A stretch of DNA of 49,176 bases from Gloeophyllum trabeum ATCC 11539 (GCF_000344685.1 NW_006920418.1:919290-968465), one strand, 5' to 3'; positions 1 through 10,988 are shown, numbered from the stretch's first letter. Numbers and translations are program-made. Notes: generated by a model from the letters alone, not told the origin.

Positions 1-10
1 AAGGGAATAG

Positions 11-120
11 CATGAGTCATATTGACATAGAATGAGTCATATCCGCATAGCATGAGTCATATGTAAGGGAGTGAGTCATAAAGGCATGGAATGAGTCATA
101 TGGACATAGAATGAGTCATG
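11..120. repeat. 20-bp tandem array of TGAGTCA motifs
   Basis: Six copies of TGAGTCA start at 13, 33, 53, 72, 92 and 112, so the spacing is 20 bp with one 19-bp step. The bases between them are partly conserved (catag, aatg, at). TGAGTCA is the consensus site of AP-1/Gcn4-type bZIP factors. The array may continue left of the window. It could be an internal repeat of a mobile element or a bZIP-bound regulatory array; the sequence alone does not decide. Confidence 0.85.
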
Positions 121-439
121 TCAAGGGAAAACAGTGGAATGTCTCGGATCCTCCTAGAATATTCTGCGCCCTGAATATTCTCACAGTCCTCCTGCTTTGA
201 TGCTGCGCCGAAACTGTTCTCCTTGCATCAGCAAGTGCTTTGCATGATTGAAGTCAATGTCGTATATGTCTTCATTGTCGATTCCCAGCCAGTTATTGAA
301 GATACTGTCCACCAAACCTTCCATTACCGATCTGTATATTCCAAATGTAGTGGCTTGAAGCTGGTACTTGTGGTACAGTTCAGGCCTGGAAGGGATACGT
401 TCAGCGCGCAGCGACAGCTTAGTTTGGCATTCGAACGAT

Positions 440-2464
440 CTCCTAGTCTGACAGCGCACCAACAGAATGGTCACGCTGAGCACTTTATTTGGACTATAAT
501 GGACAAAGCGCAGTCAATGCGGCTAGAGTGGCTCTCCACCTCCAGGGGATCATGCACCACAAGATGAGCCGCAGAGACCAGTGAGAGAAAGGAAACCAGT
601 AACTCGCCTGGGTAATATCTATGGTGAATCGCAGAATCCCATAGAAACCTATCGCAACATTGAGTCAGATAAGGAAGGATTTAGTTGGTGAAAAAACTAA
701 GACGTCTCGCATACCTCACCAGTCTAAGCAGAAGACCTAGCTCTGCCCCTCCACCTTGCGACCCTCCAGCTCGATCCCCGGGTGCTTCACATGAGCCAGT
801 CGCTCCTGAAGCCTCTCACCTGCAGTCTGAACAAGACGCTGATGAGTTACTTCTGGCACAGCTATGCCGGGAAGGGGGAGTACCATTGATTAATGACCTG
901 CTTCTGAAGGCAATTTTGCCTGAGGCAGATGATCCAGACACATCCAATGTCAGAGAATGGATGTACCATGATATCCTTCGCTTACCACCAGAGAAGCAGA
1001 AGGAATGGAGAGCTGCTTGCCACAAAGAATTCGATGCACTTTGTTGGTGCAGAGTCTTTGACTTGGTTGACTGCCCTAAAGGGCATAAAGTCATAAAATG
1101 TCGCTGGGTATTTGACGTCAAAACTGATGGACGTCATAGAATGAGATTAGTCGCTAGAGGCTTCTCGCAGGTTGAAGGTATAGACTTCGACCAAATATTC
1201 TCACCAGTTGTGCATTTTGAGACAGTGCACCTTATGCTCATGCTAGCAGCACTTGAGGACTGGCACGTATCTAGACTCGATGTGCGCAATGCCTACCTTT
1301 ATGGCAAACTGGATGAGCAAATTTATGGAACAACCTGAAGGCTTTGCTGTAAAAGGCCAGGAGCACAAGGTTTCTAGACTGTGCTGTGCACTCTACAGAC
1401 TTAAGCAAGCGGGGCTTGCTTGGTGGTGCACACTTGCTGAGTCTTTGGAGCTGCAAACATCTAACTCCTGATGCTGGCATCTTCTCATTGAGAAAGATGG
1501 CTGCATGGTAATTATTGTCATCTATGTTGACGATGCCTTGTCCTTTTGGCAAGGACAAGTCCCTCGTGTCAGATGTTAAGACACGATTCATGAATAAGTG
1601 GGAATGCAGGGACCTTGGTGATGTCAAGGCATTCTTACACATGTGCATTACAAGGCAAGGCCGAGAAATTCATCTCGATGAGATTGCCTACCTTGATAAA
1701 GTGCTGCAGCATTGTGGCATGCAGAATGCAAAATCTGCACCAACTCCTCTCCCTGCAGGTTATCAACCTGAGCCTAACAATGGCCCAGTCAATCATACCC
1801 TTTGTAGCCAGTTGCAAACCGTGATCAGTTCCTTCTTTACATTATGCTTGGAACTCAACCAGATATCAGCTATGCAGTGACCAAGTTAGCACAATTTGCT
1901 GCTAATCCATCTCAAGCCCACTTGGATAAAGTGCTGTATATCTGCTGCTATATAATTGGCACTCGCAATTACACACTAGCTTTTGATGGTGCTAGTGGAC
2001 TTGTTATTACTGCTTGCACTGATTCAGACTGGGCATAAGATCCCAGTCCAAAGAAGTCCCAAACTGGTTACTTCCTCAAATTAGCGAATGGCATATTCAT
2101 TTGGCAGTCAAGAGCACAAAAACTGTTGCGCTATCCTCCACTGAAGCCAAGTACATGGTGCTCAGTGATTGTAGCCGCCAATGTGTATGGGTTAGACACT
2201 CTTCAATGAGTTAGGCTACCAACTTGGCCCCATCCTATTTGCGGTGACAACCAAGGATCTATATTCCTTGCACCCAATCCTGTCACCGAGCGAAGGTCTA
2301 AACATATTAACATTTACTATCATTATATCAGGGAAGTCGTTGAGCAGAAGAAAGTTGAAGTATTCTACATTGACAGCGAAAATGACCCTGCAGACATGTT
2401 CACTAAGAACTTAGGACATGTCAAGTTCTTGCGCTTCAGAGCACAACTCAGACTTAGGTTCTAA
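440..2464 (+). pseudogene. Ty1/copia pol remnant (integrase tail, reverse transcriptase, RNase H)
   Basis: This is the broken 3' half of a copia polyprotein. At 450-545 an integrase tail (HQQNGHAE, then TIMDKAQSMRLE) matches the intact copy at 48920-49000 almost word for word. Most of the integrase C-terminus is then deleted. Reverse transcriptase follows: KCRWVFDVK, RLVARGFSQ, RLDVRNAYLYGKLDEQI, and the catalytic YVDD near 1525-1540. RNase H follows with STEAKYM near 2140 and ADMFTKNLG near 2392-2418. The frame is broken at about 1336, 1470 and 1800-1850, and by a stop at 2036-2038 (DSDWA*). It is followed directly by a polypurine tract and the 3' LTR. No 5' LTR is visible, so this is an old, truncated and internally deleted copy. 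Confidence 0.9.
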
Positions 2465-2515
2465 AAGTGATCTAAGTCAGCCCAACACTTGCCTGCACAA
2501 TTATCAGCGGCACTT

Positions 2516-2527
2516 AGCAAGGGGGAG
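2516..2527 (+). other. Polypurine tract of copia element
   Basis: The purine run agcaagggggag (one C) directly abuts the TGTTGA start of the LTR. This is the expected plus-strand primer site of an LTR retrotransposon and fixes the LTR boundary. Confidence 0.7.
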
Positions 2528-2856
2528 TGTTGAACTAGGTGCTGACTTAGCTGCCAGGTTCTACAATGTACCAGAACATACTGGAACCCTCTGGAACATT
2601 CTGGTATATTCCACTATTGTACAAGGCATGGAGCTCATGTGGGTCAGTGACATCATAGGTGGGGCTCAGTAGGATTAGGGATATTCCATGTAGCTTAGTC
2701 AGCTTATGGGCCACAGTGTATATAAACCCTGCAGCTCTGCTGCCTAATGACAAGGGTCGTTCATATGAGCTTTACCAGTAGCATTAGCATCCAACCAATA
2801 CAGGTGAGTTGTGTAGGGCGCACTGTGTGTGCTGCAGCCTCCATAACTCTTCATCA
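2528..2856 (+). repeat. 3' LTR of the left copia element
   Basis: This 329-bp segment begins TGTTGAAC and ends TTCATCA (TG...CA ends). The LTR at 45925-46254 is the same sequence with about 20 differences by eye. It contains a TATA-like tatataaa near 2718-2726, the likely U3 promoter. The two LTRs belong to different copies of one family: here the LTR lies 3' of pol, and at 45925 it lies 5' of gag. Bases after 2856 belong to a KDZ transposase, so the element may have landed in it. Confidence 0.88.
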
Positions 2857-2876
2857 GTGTGTCCCTCTGGCTCTCC

Positions 2877-3540
2877 GCTCCTCACTACCAATGTCCCTAA
2901 TTGCGAACGAGATCATGCTGCGCATTGCCCAAGCTCATGACAGCCTCATTGAAATCCGCCCCAACACCGTATTCTCATGGACATCAAGGAGTTCAAGAAG
3001 AACCACATTTCCAGTACTGGTCAGAAGGCCAATACTTGGATGAGGTCCCTCTATACGCACTTCAACTTGAAGATGCTTTGTGCTGCCCAACGTTACCGTA
3101 GTGCTTGCACTGCCTTGGAGAGCCTTGATGCACTGGGGGACTGGTGCAACCAACGGCTAATCCTTTGTGATGAAGATATCCAGGGACCAGGCAAGGAGGA
3201 AGATGAGAAAGCCAAGGAAAAGGACAAGGACAATTGGCAAAGCTGCTATGAGATATCTTGGATATGGACTGTACGGCAAGGATCAATGGGTGATAGCAGT
3301 GAGGATGGGACTAGGGAGTTCAATGACAGCATGTGCATGGAATGGGTCAAGGCAAAGGCCTGAGCTGAATGCTGGGAGGAGGAATGTCTCTTGTTGGTCG
3401 AAGAAATGCGGTGGGTGATTGCCTTCTTTGAAGGCAGCATGGTGGCAAGAGCAGGCATGTCGTCATCCTGATGCTCCTCCAGATGTCCGCTGTGGGATTG
3501 CGGCCTATGCACTCAAGCAAGCCAATGACAACTCACTGTA
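2877..3540 (+). pseudogene. KDZ transposase C-terminal remnant
   Basis: The translated segment carries features I recognise from the C-terminus of mushroom KDZ (Kyakuja-Dileera-Zisupton) transposases. These are KEFKKNHISSTGQKANT near 2983, the RYRSACTALESLD heptad at about 3090-3125, DEDIQGPG near 3170, EISWIW near 3250, MEWVKAKA near 3340, then LLVEEMRWVIAFFE and DVRCGIAAYALKQAN. A stop at 3361-3363 and at least two later frame changes break it. The N-terminal catalytic part is absent, apparently replaced by the copia LTR ending at 2856. It is an inactive fragment. Confidence 0.75.
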
Positions 3541-3599
3541 TTGCGACTCTACTTTGTCAATTGCCTACCTATAACTTATACAAGCCCTTCTACATGTGG

Positions 3600-4590
3600 T
3601 TGTATCATCAGGTCTGGGTGTGCTAGTGCAGAACTGTCAGACATTGCAAAAGGCTCCAGAAGGTCATATTTGACAATTTCCTATGTAATCAAGTGGTTCG
3701 AGCGAACTGGATCCTGTTACCCAAGGCCCAAACCAGGCCGCCCGAGGGCTCTCAGCATGTCTGATCACCATTTTGCTGTCCTCCAGCTGGATCAAGGGCG
3801 CATCAATAACACCAAGCAGCTCCAGGACCAGTACTTCACACATGTTTCCACAAACACTGTTCGCTTCAGGAGGAAGGGTTGATCTCAGCAGTGTGGAGGG
3901 AGGTCCCCTATCTGACAGAGAGGCATAAGTGGGCACGGCAGGTTTAGGCAGTGGTGCAGGGTCATATTCTCTGATGAGTTGAAGATCAGCATGGTTGGCT
4001 CAGATGGTAGGAAGATGTGTTGGTGGAGGCAGGGAGATGCTGCACAGCACAGGTATACCCAGAAGACAAGGAAGTTTGGTGGAGGGCAGCTGACGGTTTG
4101 GGGATGCATCACATCCAAGGGCATCGGCAGACTTCATTGGATTACGGGAACATTGGCAGGCCCTGGCTATGTTCAAATTCTTGACGATCATCTTCTTGGG
4201 ACCTTACACGATTATAGGATGAAGCCTCAAGACTACTTCTTCCAGCAAGACAATGATCCAAAGCATTGTTCAAAAGTTGCCCGGGTCTGGAAGTGGCATC
4301 CATATCCTGCCATGGCCAGCACAATCCCCTGACCTGAACATCATAGAGCATGTATGGGACTACCTCAAGCGGAGGATACATGAATGGGACCCCCAGCCGG
4401 AGATGGTGGATCACCTTTGGGCAGTAGTCCAGGAGGAGTGGTATGGGATTGGAAAGGATTTTTGCGGAGGTTGTATGACAGTTTACCAGACAGGGTGGCA
4501 GCACTAATGAAGGCAAAGGGAGGGAATACTAAATATCAATTTTTGGCAAATTTTTGGCCTGTTCTTGGCTGTGTATACTGTTGACCTTTG
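3600..4590 (+). pseudogene. Tc1/mariner-like transposase pseudogene
   Basis: A DNA-binding helix-turn-helix region reads AELSDIAKGSRRSYLTISYV, followed by the PRPKPGRPRALS linker at about 3725-3765. The DDE nuclease follows: FSDELK with the first Asp near 3975, FFQQDNDPKH with the second Asp near 4250, and SPDLNIIEHVWDYLKRR with the Glu near 4345. This is the DD34E-type arrangement of Tc1-like cut-and-paste transposases. Frameshifts occur near 3880, 3947-3975, 4275 and 4465. A likely right terminal repeat lies downstream at 4769-4794. No matching left terminus was found, so the 5' end is eroded or replaced. Confidence 0.85.
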
Positions 4591-4768
4591 AGCCTGGTAG
4601 TGGTTGGGACCATTATCCTTCATGAAAAAATACTGTACCAGCCTCCTATCCTTTGTAGTGGGCTCCAATTTTCCATATACATTTTCAGGTAGCCTATAAT
4701 AGTCTAGAGCATGAGATGAAATTGGATCAAGGTCCATCATTCCCGAGCTACTGCCACATAACCCAGGC

Positions 4769-4794
4769 TTTTGAATACTTTTCGACCCAGTGTA
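4769..4794 (-). repeat. Probable right terminal inverted repeat of Tc1-like element
   Basis: Read inward on the minus strand this begins TACACTGGGTCGAAAAG, the form of a Tc1 terminus beginning next to a TA target dinucleotide. It lies about 200 bp after the pseudogene. No convincing partner was found upstream of 3600, so the call rests on motif form and position only. Confidence 0.4.
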
Positions 4795-5190
4795 TGTTGT
4801 GCAGCATATCGGGTGCAGGATATATGTTGTGAAATAGTGGCTGTGCTATTGTGTCTGGTCTTGCCGAAATTTCATTGTGGCGACATGGAGGCTTCCTGGG
4901 TAGCGTGGTAGGGCCGAGGTCAGGGTGAGCGGGTGTTGCATGATGGAGCATGGGGTTCACATCATTGGGAGGGCACCTGGGCAGGCATGGTGATTTGTGT
5001 TCAGGGAGGTGGTGTTCCAAATCACCAGCTAGACCTGAATGCAAGTTTCAAACTACCTCCTCATGTGCAACTTATCAGTACAAAAGGGTTTGGTGAAGAA
5101 TGCCGATGTTGTTGTTTAGAGCCTACATTGTCAATTCATTACAGTGTGGCTCCTATGCAACAATTTGATGCCCACCTCAAGCATCAGTGA
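4795..5190. other. Unassigned transposon-derived spacer
   Basis: No complete gene is visible. Short open stretches on both strands have no recognisable domain. The segment lies between the Tc1-like terminus and a PIF1-like helicase fragment and is probably eroded mobile DNA. Confidence 0.3.
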
Positions 5191-5395
5191 TGAAACCTGC
5201 TGCATTCGAAGGATTACATTTGATTTCCAGCCAACATTTTCAAGCTGGAAAGTTCAACACCCCCAATTCCCTCTCAGGCTTGCCAATGCAACTACCCTCC
5301 ACAACTGCCAAGGACTCACCCTTGACAGGATTGTGATTGGCCTCTGAACTGGGGTCTTTCCACATGGTCAACTATATGCAGCAATCTCAAGAATT
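5191..5395 (+). pseudogene. PIF1/Helitron helicase C-terminal fragment
   Basis: The sequence encodes RITFDFQPTF, then QFPLRLANATTLHNCQGLTL followed by DRIVIGL, and after an in-frame TGA, VFPHGQLYAAISRI. The order (FPLR.A.A.T.H..QG.TLDR, then HGQLY.A.SR) matches the last helicase motifs of PIF1-family helicases, which form the C-terminus of Helitron transposases. Everything upstream of the motif V region is missing or unrecognisable. The stop after IGL inactivates it. A cellular PIF1 origin is possible, but the transposon-rich setting favours a Helitron. Confidence 0.65.
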
Positions 5396-5491
5396 CATGA
5401 CTGAATACAAGGGCACACATCAAAGGAACAATTCACAAAAATGTTGTGTACAGCTAATTACTGCTGTAACATTGTACTAATACATAAGACC

Positions 5492-5777
5492 TAGGGACTG
5501 GCACGGGCCCTTCCGGGGACTGCCTGTGGTAATTCCACGGAAAGGATTTCCGCGGGAAGCGGAGTTTGAAACTCCCACGGAAACCGTACTTGGCGATACA
5601 TACTCGAGTACATCGAGAGGTGACAGGCGCGGACATCTCCCAGCCAATGAGAAGCCAGCATTGAGTAACAGCCACTCCCGCGGATGACGTGGGAATAAAC
5701 TTCCGCGGAAGCCTTTTTCTGCGGAAGAGGTCCCGCTCAGGCGGGTTCCGGGATTCCCGCGACTGTGCCAGTCCCTA
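5492..5777. mobile_element. hAT-type MITE with 8-bp target duplication
   Basis: This 286-bp element begins TAGGGACTGGCAC and ends with its exact reverse complement GTGCCAGTCCCTA, a 13-bp perfect terminal repeat. It is flanked by identical 8-bp direct repeats ATAAGACC at 5484-5491 and 5778-5785. An 8-bp duplication and TAGGG-type ends are characteristic of the hAT superfamily. There is no coding capacity; the interior is rich in CCGCGGAA-like inverted motifs. It is a non-autonomous element with an undecayed target duplication, so the insertion is comparatively young. Confidence 0.93.
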
Positions 5778-5785
5778 ATAAGACC

Positions 5786-6175
5786 ATTGATAACAGCTTC
5801 TGTCAGTGCAAGTGTTGGAACCAGTGTGTTAGAGCAGTGCTTCATGCTGCCAGAACTTGTACACTCATATGACAATGTCCCCATGTCCATGGTAGGATGA
5901 TATCTTCATAGATCATTTGCCATCAGCTGGTCCAACCAGGGACTTGAGGGCACTTGGAAACCAGGAGCATCCTACTCCTCAGTTTCATCTTTGTCATTTT
6001 AGGCTATACAAGGTTGGTATTACTCAATATTAGTTCAGCTGCTCTACTTCAATACAGCTGCATTTGCTAAGGGGCCATCAGAAGTTCTGACACATTGACA
6101 AGCCCACACATGACTTCGGGGGTCATGATCCAATCTGCAACTAAAACAGTTTCCACTTGGTATTTAGTATGTACT
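5786..6175. other. Intergenic spacer, nothing recognised
   Basis: About 390 bp between the MITE and the 3' end of the ARPC2 gene. No gene, repeat or RNA was recognised on either strand. The right end is probably the 3' untranslated region of ARPC2. Confidence 0.4.
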
Positions 6176-7352
6176 CTATCTTGAAACTAAGGTACGCCCG
6201 CTATCCACACGACACGTAAGTTCCAGGAGTACCAAAAGAGAAAAGGCCGACGAACCTGACTGTCTTCCGTTCTCCCGTCGCAACTTCAGTCTTCGCACGA
6301 TTCAGAACCTTCTGGAACTCCGACACCCGATGACGCATCCTAGAATGCATGTAGGCCTTCGAGCACTTGATATGATAGTGCAGGTAGTCACGGAAAAGCT
6401 GGATGTGCGATATTGCGCCTTCAGCCAAAGGCTTGTTGGCGAAATGACGAGGGAAAAGCACGAATGTAACATAGCCGATGTCGTCTGTGTCGCGCAGGCC
6501 CGGCACATGTCTTATTTCGAGGGGTGGATCTCTACTTGAATAGAGGACTTGGGGGGCATTTTGAATAGTTGGAAGCCGTCTCGCGTCAACAAATTCCTAC
6601 AGTAGTGGTCTTTAACATGTTCGGGAGTCTGATGGCGCATATTTACCTGGAGGAAAACCTTTCCGAGGATTCTGTCCGTCTCCTCTTTGAATATCGTCGA
6701 GAAGATCACAGTGACACGATCAGCAGAAGCTTGCACGTAGATGGCCTCTTCGTCGCGGTAATGTATCTGCATAAGTTCGCCCTGCCCACTGCCGGATGCC
6801 TCCAATTCTTTCTGAGTTTGGAACGCGCGCTCAAAGGGTGCGGCGAGAGCGTTGCGCTTCAGCAGGGAGACGGATTTGACAAATGACTCCCGAGCCTCTG
6901 TATTCACTTAAGAGCATCGCATGGAAGGTATCATGAGCGACGCACCAGGGTCGGAGGGTACCTGATCCAAATCGATCTCGAGGCTCACGTCGAACTCCGG
7001 TTCTGCGGTGTCCTTCACCAGGCTCCCGTATTCACGCTTCAAGATATCGAGCGCACCGTGCTTGACGAGATCGCCCCAGCACCGGATATTCATCGAGAGC
7101 AGAACCACTGTCTTACGCTCAGGAGTCGAGAGTCGGAATCGGACGTCATCATAGTCGACGAACTGGACCTCAAGGGCAGAAGGCCTATTGCAACGAGTAG
7201 GTCGGTACGCGAGCGGGAATCGGAGACCTTTACTTACCTGACTAGCTTCTCGCTGAGGGTGGTTTGGATAATAACGTTGTGAGGCTGGTCGAGTCGGTCA
7301 GCAGGAGGCTTTCACAACGTCGTCGAGGTAAACAGACCTCTAGCAGAATCAT
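6176..7352 (-). CDS. ARC35: Arp2/3 complex subunit 2 (p34-Arc/ARPC2)
   Basis: ARPC2 is a core scaffold of the Arp2/3 complex, which nucleates branched actin at cortical patches. The protein starts MILLE at 7352 and continues [14 protein letters not shown] across the first intron. Later blocks are [80 protein letters not shown] [14 protein letters not shown], and the signature [20 protein letters not shown]. The C-terminus [11 protein letters not shown] is reached through a short last intron and matches the family ending. I infer five introns: after MILLE, after EKLV, near 6940, near 6600 and near 6200. All are about 50 nt with GT-AG ends. No internal stop remains after splicing. The gene shares a 183-bp promoter with eIF4B. 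Confidence 0.93.
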
Positions 7353-7535
7353 GGCAGATGCGTTCAGCGGGGCACGCAGCAGTGGCGGGCTTGGACGCGG
7401 GGAGAGAGCCACGAAACCAAACAGAGACAAACATTAGGCATCAGCCGGAAAGCTTCAAGTCGCTAATCGACACTGCTTCCACGAGTCTGTGACTTCAAAA
7501 GACACTGCAAGACTTCTATCACCCGACAAAACAAA
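7353..7535. promoter_or_regulatory. Divergent promoter ARPC2 / eIF4B
   Basis: Only 183 bp separate the two start codons of oppositely transcribed genes, so both core promoters must lie here. No canonical TATA box is evident. Confidence 0.6.
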
Positions 7536-9456
7536 ATGGGTGCGTCTGCCTTGTTCACTGTAACTACCCCGTCGCTGAATATGTCTTGTAGCGCCAAAGA
7601 AAGGCCAGAAAATGTCTCTCAACGAGTTCCTTGGGGATAATGGCGAGTGGACTTTGTGAGATCACATTCAGCATCGAATTGATATGTCGCCATAGCCCTG
7701 GGCTCATGGGCAGACGAGATGGATTCTTTGCCCACCGCCCGTGAGTGTCTTACTCAGATATGTCTCATTGTCCTCTCTTTTGACGATCCACGAAGCGTCT
7801 GCGCGTACCGATGATGATCATTCCCGGCCAAGTGACAGAGGTTTCGGAAGACGGGACGACTTCATGTCCTCCAGACGTTAGTGCACCCACATCAATTATC
7901 CCCCCTCACTGGCTCACATGTTACAGCGGATCGTCCGCCTAGGGAAGATTTACCTCTCCCTACTCAGCCCCCATATACCGCTTTCATTGGCAACCTCGCC
8001 TTTGATCTGACGGAATCGGAGTTGGAAGAGTTCTTTGGCGGATCCAAGGTAAGTTTGCGCGTATAACTATTGCAAATCGCACTGGTTGTTGACGTTGTGA
8101 CAGGTAAAATCCGCCAAAATCATCAAGGATCGTGAAGATAAACCGAAGGGCTTTGGATATGTCGAATTTGTTGACTTGGACTCCTTGAAGGAGGCTTTGG
8201 ACAAATCGGGATCAGTGAGTAATGGCATGAGCTCTTCCTGCCAGAAAGTTCTTACGCCTACCTTAAGAACTTTGCCGGTCGCACCATCCGTGTCAGTGTG
8301 GCAGAACCCCGTAAGCGTCTCTCTCAAACATCGATGCTGCTTCTCTAACCGCGTATATAGCCAAGGAGCGTGGAGGTTTTGGCGCAGCGGATGACGACGC
8401 AAAATTCTCCGGCAATTGGCGGCGCGAAGGTCCACTACCTGATGCGCCAGGCTCGCGTGACTCCTCTCGTCGTCGCTTCGAAGGACCGTCGGGTGAACGG
8501 CCTGCATCTGCATACGAGTCCGTGAGCGACTGGCGTTCCAGCCGACCTGCCAGGGCGCCGGCTCCTGAGCCGGAAGCGCCGTCATTTAGACGGAGGGGTT
8601 CGGGATTCCTGGGGGGCGAAGTACATGCCCCTCCCTCGGACGAACAGTGGACAATAGGAAGCAAATTCAAACCCAGCACAGACGAGGTGCCGACCAGTAA
8701 ATTCGGCAGCGTCCGGGGTCGGAGTGAGGTGAATCAATCGCGAGAGACAGCGGCGAGCGATGAGCCCTCTGACTGGCGCAGTTCTGCGAAGCCGAGACCA
8801 GTTACTAGGAACAGTTCATCTCGTGCGTCTGCATGTTCCTCTCCGTCCTCATACCAGTCTGATCCGCATCCAGCGACTGCGTCCACCCCTCCTACACCTC
8901 AGATGGGTCGCAGGAAATTGGAACTCTTGCCGCGAACCAGTGGCTCTAATAGTCCTTCCCCTCTCGCTTCCCCCAAGATGGCGCCCAGTACAGTGAGTTC
9001 CAGTTCGAGTCGTTCTAATCCCTTCGGGGCTGCGAAGTACGTTCCTTCCTTAAGTTACGTCGAACGGCATTTGACATGGATCCCTCACTTAGGCCTGTCG
9101 ACGTCACGGCCCGAGAACAGGAAGTCCTCCAGAAAATCGAAAGAGAGCGAGAAGCCACTAAGGAACGCGTCTCGCACCCCATGTCGCGCACCAGTTCTCG
9201 TACAGGATCAGAGCGCAACGCTTCCAACTTCACCCGCTCGCCTCCGCCTGCCACTGCCAGTCCCCCGACGCCCAGTTCACCACGCAGCTCTACAGCCCAG
9301 ACTGCTACCGTGCGCCCCGCTGTAAGCTTCGCCTCTGCAGCTGGGGGCCGCAAAGAGTCTGCGTCAGAGAGGACTGAAGACACGTCTGAGACCTCTAAAA
9401 GTACTGATGAGCGGGTTGCTGAGGTTACCTCTCAGATTGCGGAGGTCGCTATTTGA
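7536..9456 (+). CDS. TIF3: Translation initiation factor eIF4B (RRM protein)
   Basis: eIF4B stimulates eIF4A helicase and 48S scanning in the cytoplasm. The start is ATG at 7536, with an intron right after the first four bases. The N-terminus reads APKKGQKMSLNEFLGDN, then ALGSWADEMDSLPTA, the conserved fungal eIF4B opening. An RRM follows, with RNP2 AFIGNLAF at about 7975-8000 and RNP1 KGFGYVEF at about 8145-8170. The long tail is rich in Arg, Ser and Asp (repeated SDWRSS) and ends with a charged helix REQEVLQKIEREREATKERV and a Ser/Thr/Pro-rich region. The second intron (7643-7695) must use a GC donor to keep the frame and the conserved sequence. At least seven introns are inferred. The stop TGA is at 9454-9456. 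It converges on the cyclophilin gene, with 148 bp between stop codons. Confidence 0.9.
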
Positions 9457-9604
9457 AGGGTCTATGGTATAGCTATTGTTACGTCCTCCTGACTTATTGA
9501 AAGATGCTTTGAAACGCTATCCATATCTTATTCAGCACGCCGAGTTAGCACTCCCCTTAAATCTGGTCCCATCGCCCCGCGCATCAGAATTGGCACGGAT
9601 TATT

Positions 9605-10988
9605 TCAACGTTTGTAAAGGTTGTTATCGCCGGTTTGTCTACCTTGGCGTACCTCAGGGTCGACATATTTCATTCGTCCCCGGCCTGGTAGTCTGATGTT
9701 AGAGAGAACTGTGGTGTGGCAGTCATGTTACCGTACCTTTGAATCGAATCCCGGTCTCACTCTCTGCAGAGTTCGCATATCTGCTCTTGAGGGACTCCAA
9801 GTGTCTCCGCCGCTCCTCGGCAAGACGCTCCTGCTCTTCCCTTTCTAATCTCGCATCATACTCTTCGGGCGTCTCCTCCACATCCACGTCTTTCTTGGAA
9901 TTACTCGCTTCCTGGGTGCCACCTGGAGAGCGACTTCTGCCATGCTTGCGTTTATGCTTGTGCTTCTTGCGGTGTTCGCGATCTCGTTCGGGTGTGCGGG
10001 ATCGCCTCCGCCTTTTGTGTTTCTCGTACCGTTCATCTCCACTTTCTGAAGAGGGCGCGCTTCCGCTCCGTTCTCTCGACTGCGTCGACTTCTCCGACTC
10101 TGCGATTACAGCTATGAGATCGTTTCGGGGCAATTGAGTGAACATAGCCTTACCCTTTCTATCACCCGCTTGCGCCTTGCTCTTCAGCTGTAGTTCCCCG
10201 CAGTTCGCAATGACCACGGGCACCTGAGGACGATCCTTCTCGTCAACGGGAATGTCGGCAATCTTCTTGATGACTTCCTCGTAGCCTCTAATGACTTTCC
10301 CAAATACGACATGCTTACCTAAAGTGCGGTGAGGTCAGCATGAGGAGGAAAAGGTGATGGCTGGGCAGGGTATGGACCGTTTAGATGTGGGCAGTCACGT
10401 AGCGTGACGAAGAATTGAGAACCATTGGTATTGGGACCCTTGTTGGCCATGCATACCAAGCTATTGACAGGTGGTCAGAATGTCTGCGGATTGCCGTGCT
10501 CGGGCGCGTACCCTTCAGAATCCAGGGGCCGGGAGAGGTCCTCGTCCTCAAAAGCACCCCCATAGATGCTCTCGCCGCCTGTGCCGTTCCGTTTCGTAAA
10601 GTCTGGGGACGAGAGTCGTCACGGGCTAGAGGGAAAGAACCAGGACAATGTGTAAGACACCACGTACCTCCGCCCTGGATCATGAAGTCCCGGATTGAAC
10701 GATGGATAATGCTATTCTTGTAGTACAATGGACGCTCCGAGACTGGCGACAGGCCCTTCTCCCCAGTGCATAGAGCTCGGAAGCTGGCAGCTATAAGTTA
10801 CATACGAGCAGATAACAGGTGAATGCGGGCTCACTTTTCGCATGTTTTGGGTGCTGCGTCATTGAATAGTTCGATAACAACCCTGCAAAATCGCTCAGCA
10901 CGACGGCGTAGGAGCTATGATGTATAACAGACCTTCCTATGGGATTGTTGTCGACAGCAAAGTCCATAAACACCCTTGGACGGGGCAT
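9605..10988 (-). CDS. Nuclear-type cyclophilin with RS-rich tail
   Basis: This is a peptidyl-prolyl cis-trans isomerase. The start [19 protein letters not shown] is at 10988. The cyclophilin domain shows [20 protein letters not shown] with the catalytic Arg, then [32 protein letters not shown] and [11 protein letters not shown]. At the position equivalent to the cyclosporin-contact Trp there is His (CPHLNG), as in less drug-sensitive cyclophilins. The tail (about 9730-10130) is a Lys/Arg/Ser/Glu-rich stretch with [20 protein letters not shown], as in PPIG/CypG-type splicing-associated cyclophilins. The protein ends [13 protein letters not shown], after a last intron of about 50 nt, and stops at 9605-9607. 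Nuclear or spliceosomal location is inferred from the RS tail. Its promoter faces that of the small GTPase, 299 bp away. Confidence 0.9.

Noticed and set aside
181..483. Minus-strand open frame of 100 codons beside the TGAGTCA array
   Set aside because: It overlaps the integrase tail read on the plus strand at its right end, and the rest has no domain I recognise. Possibly another element's remnant, but not supportable.
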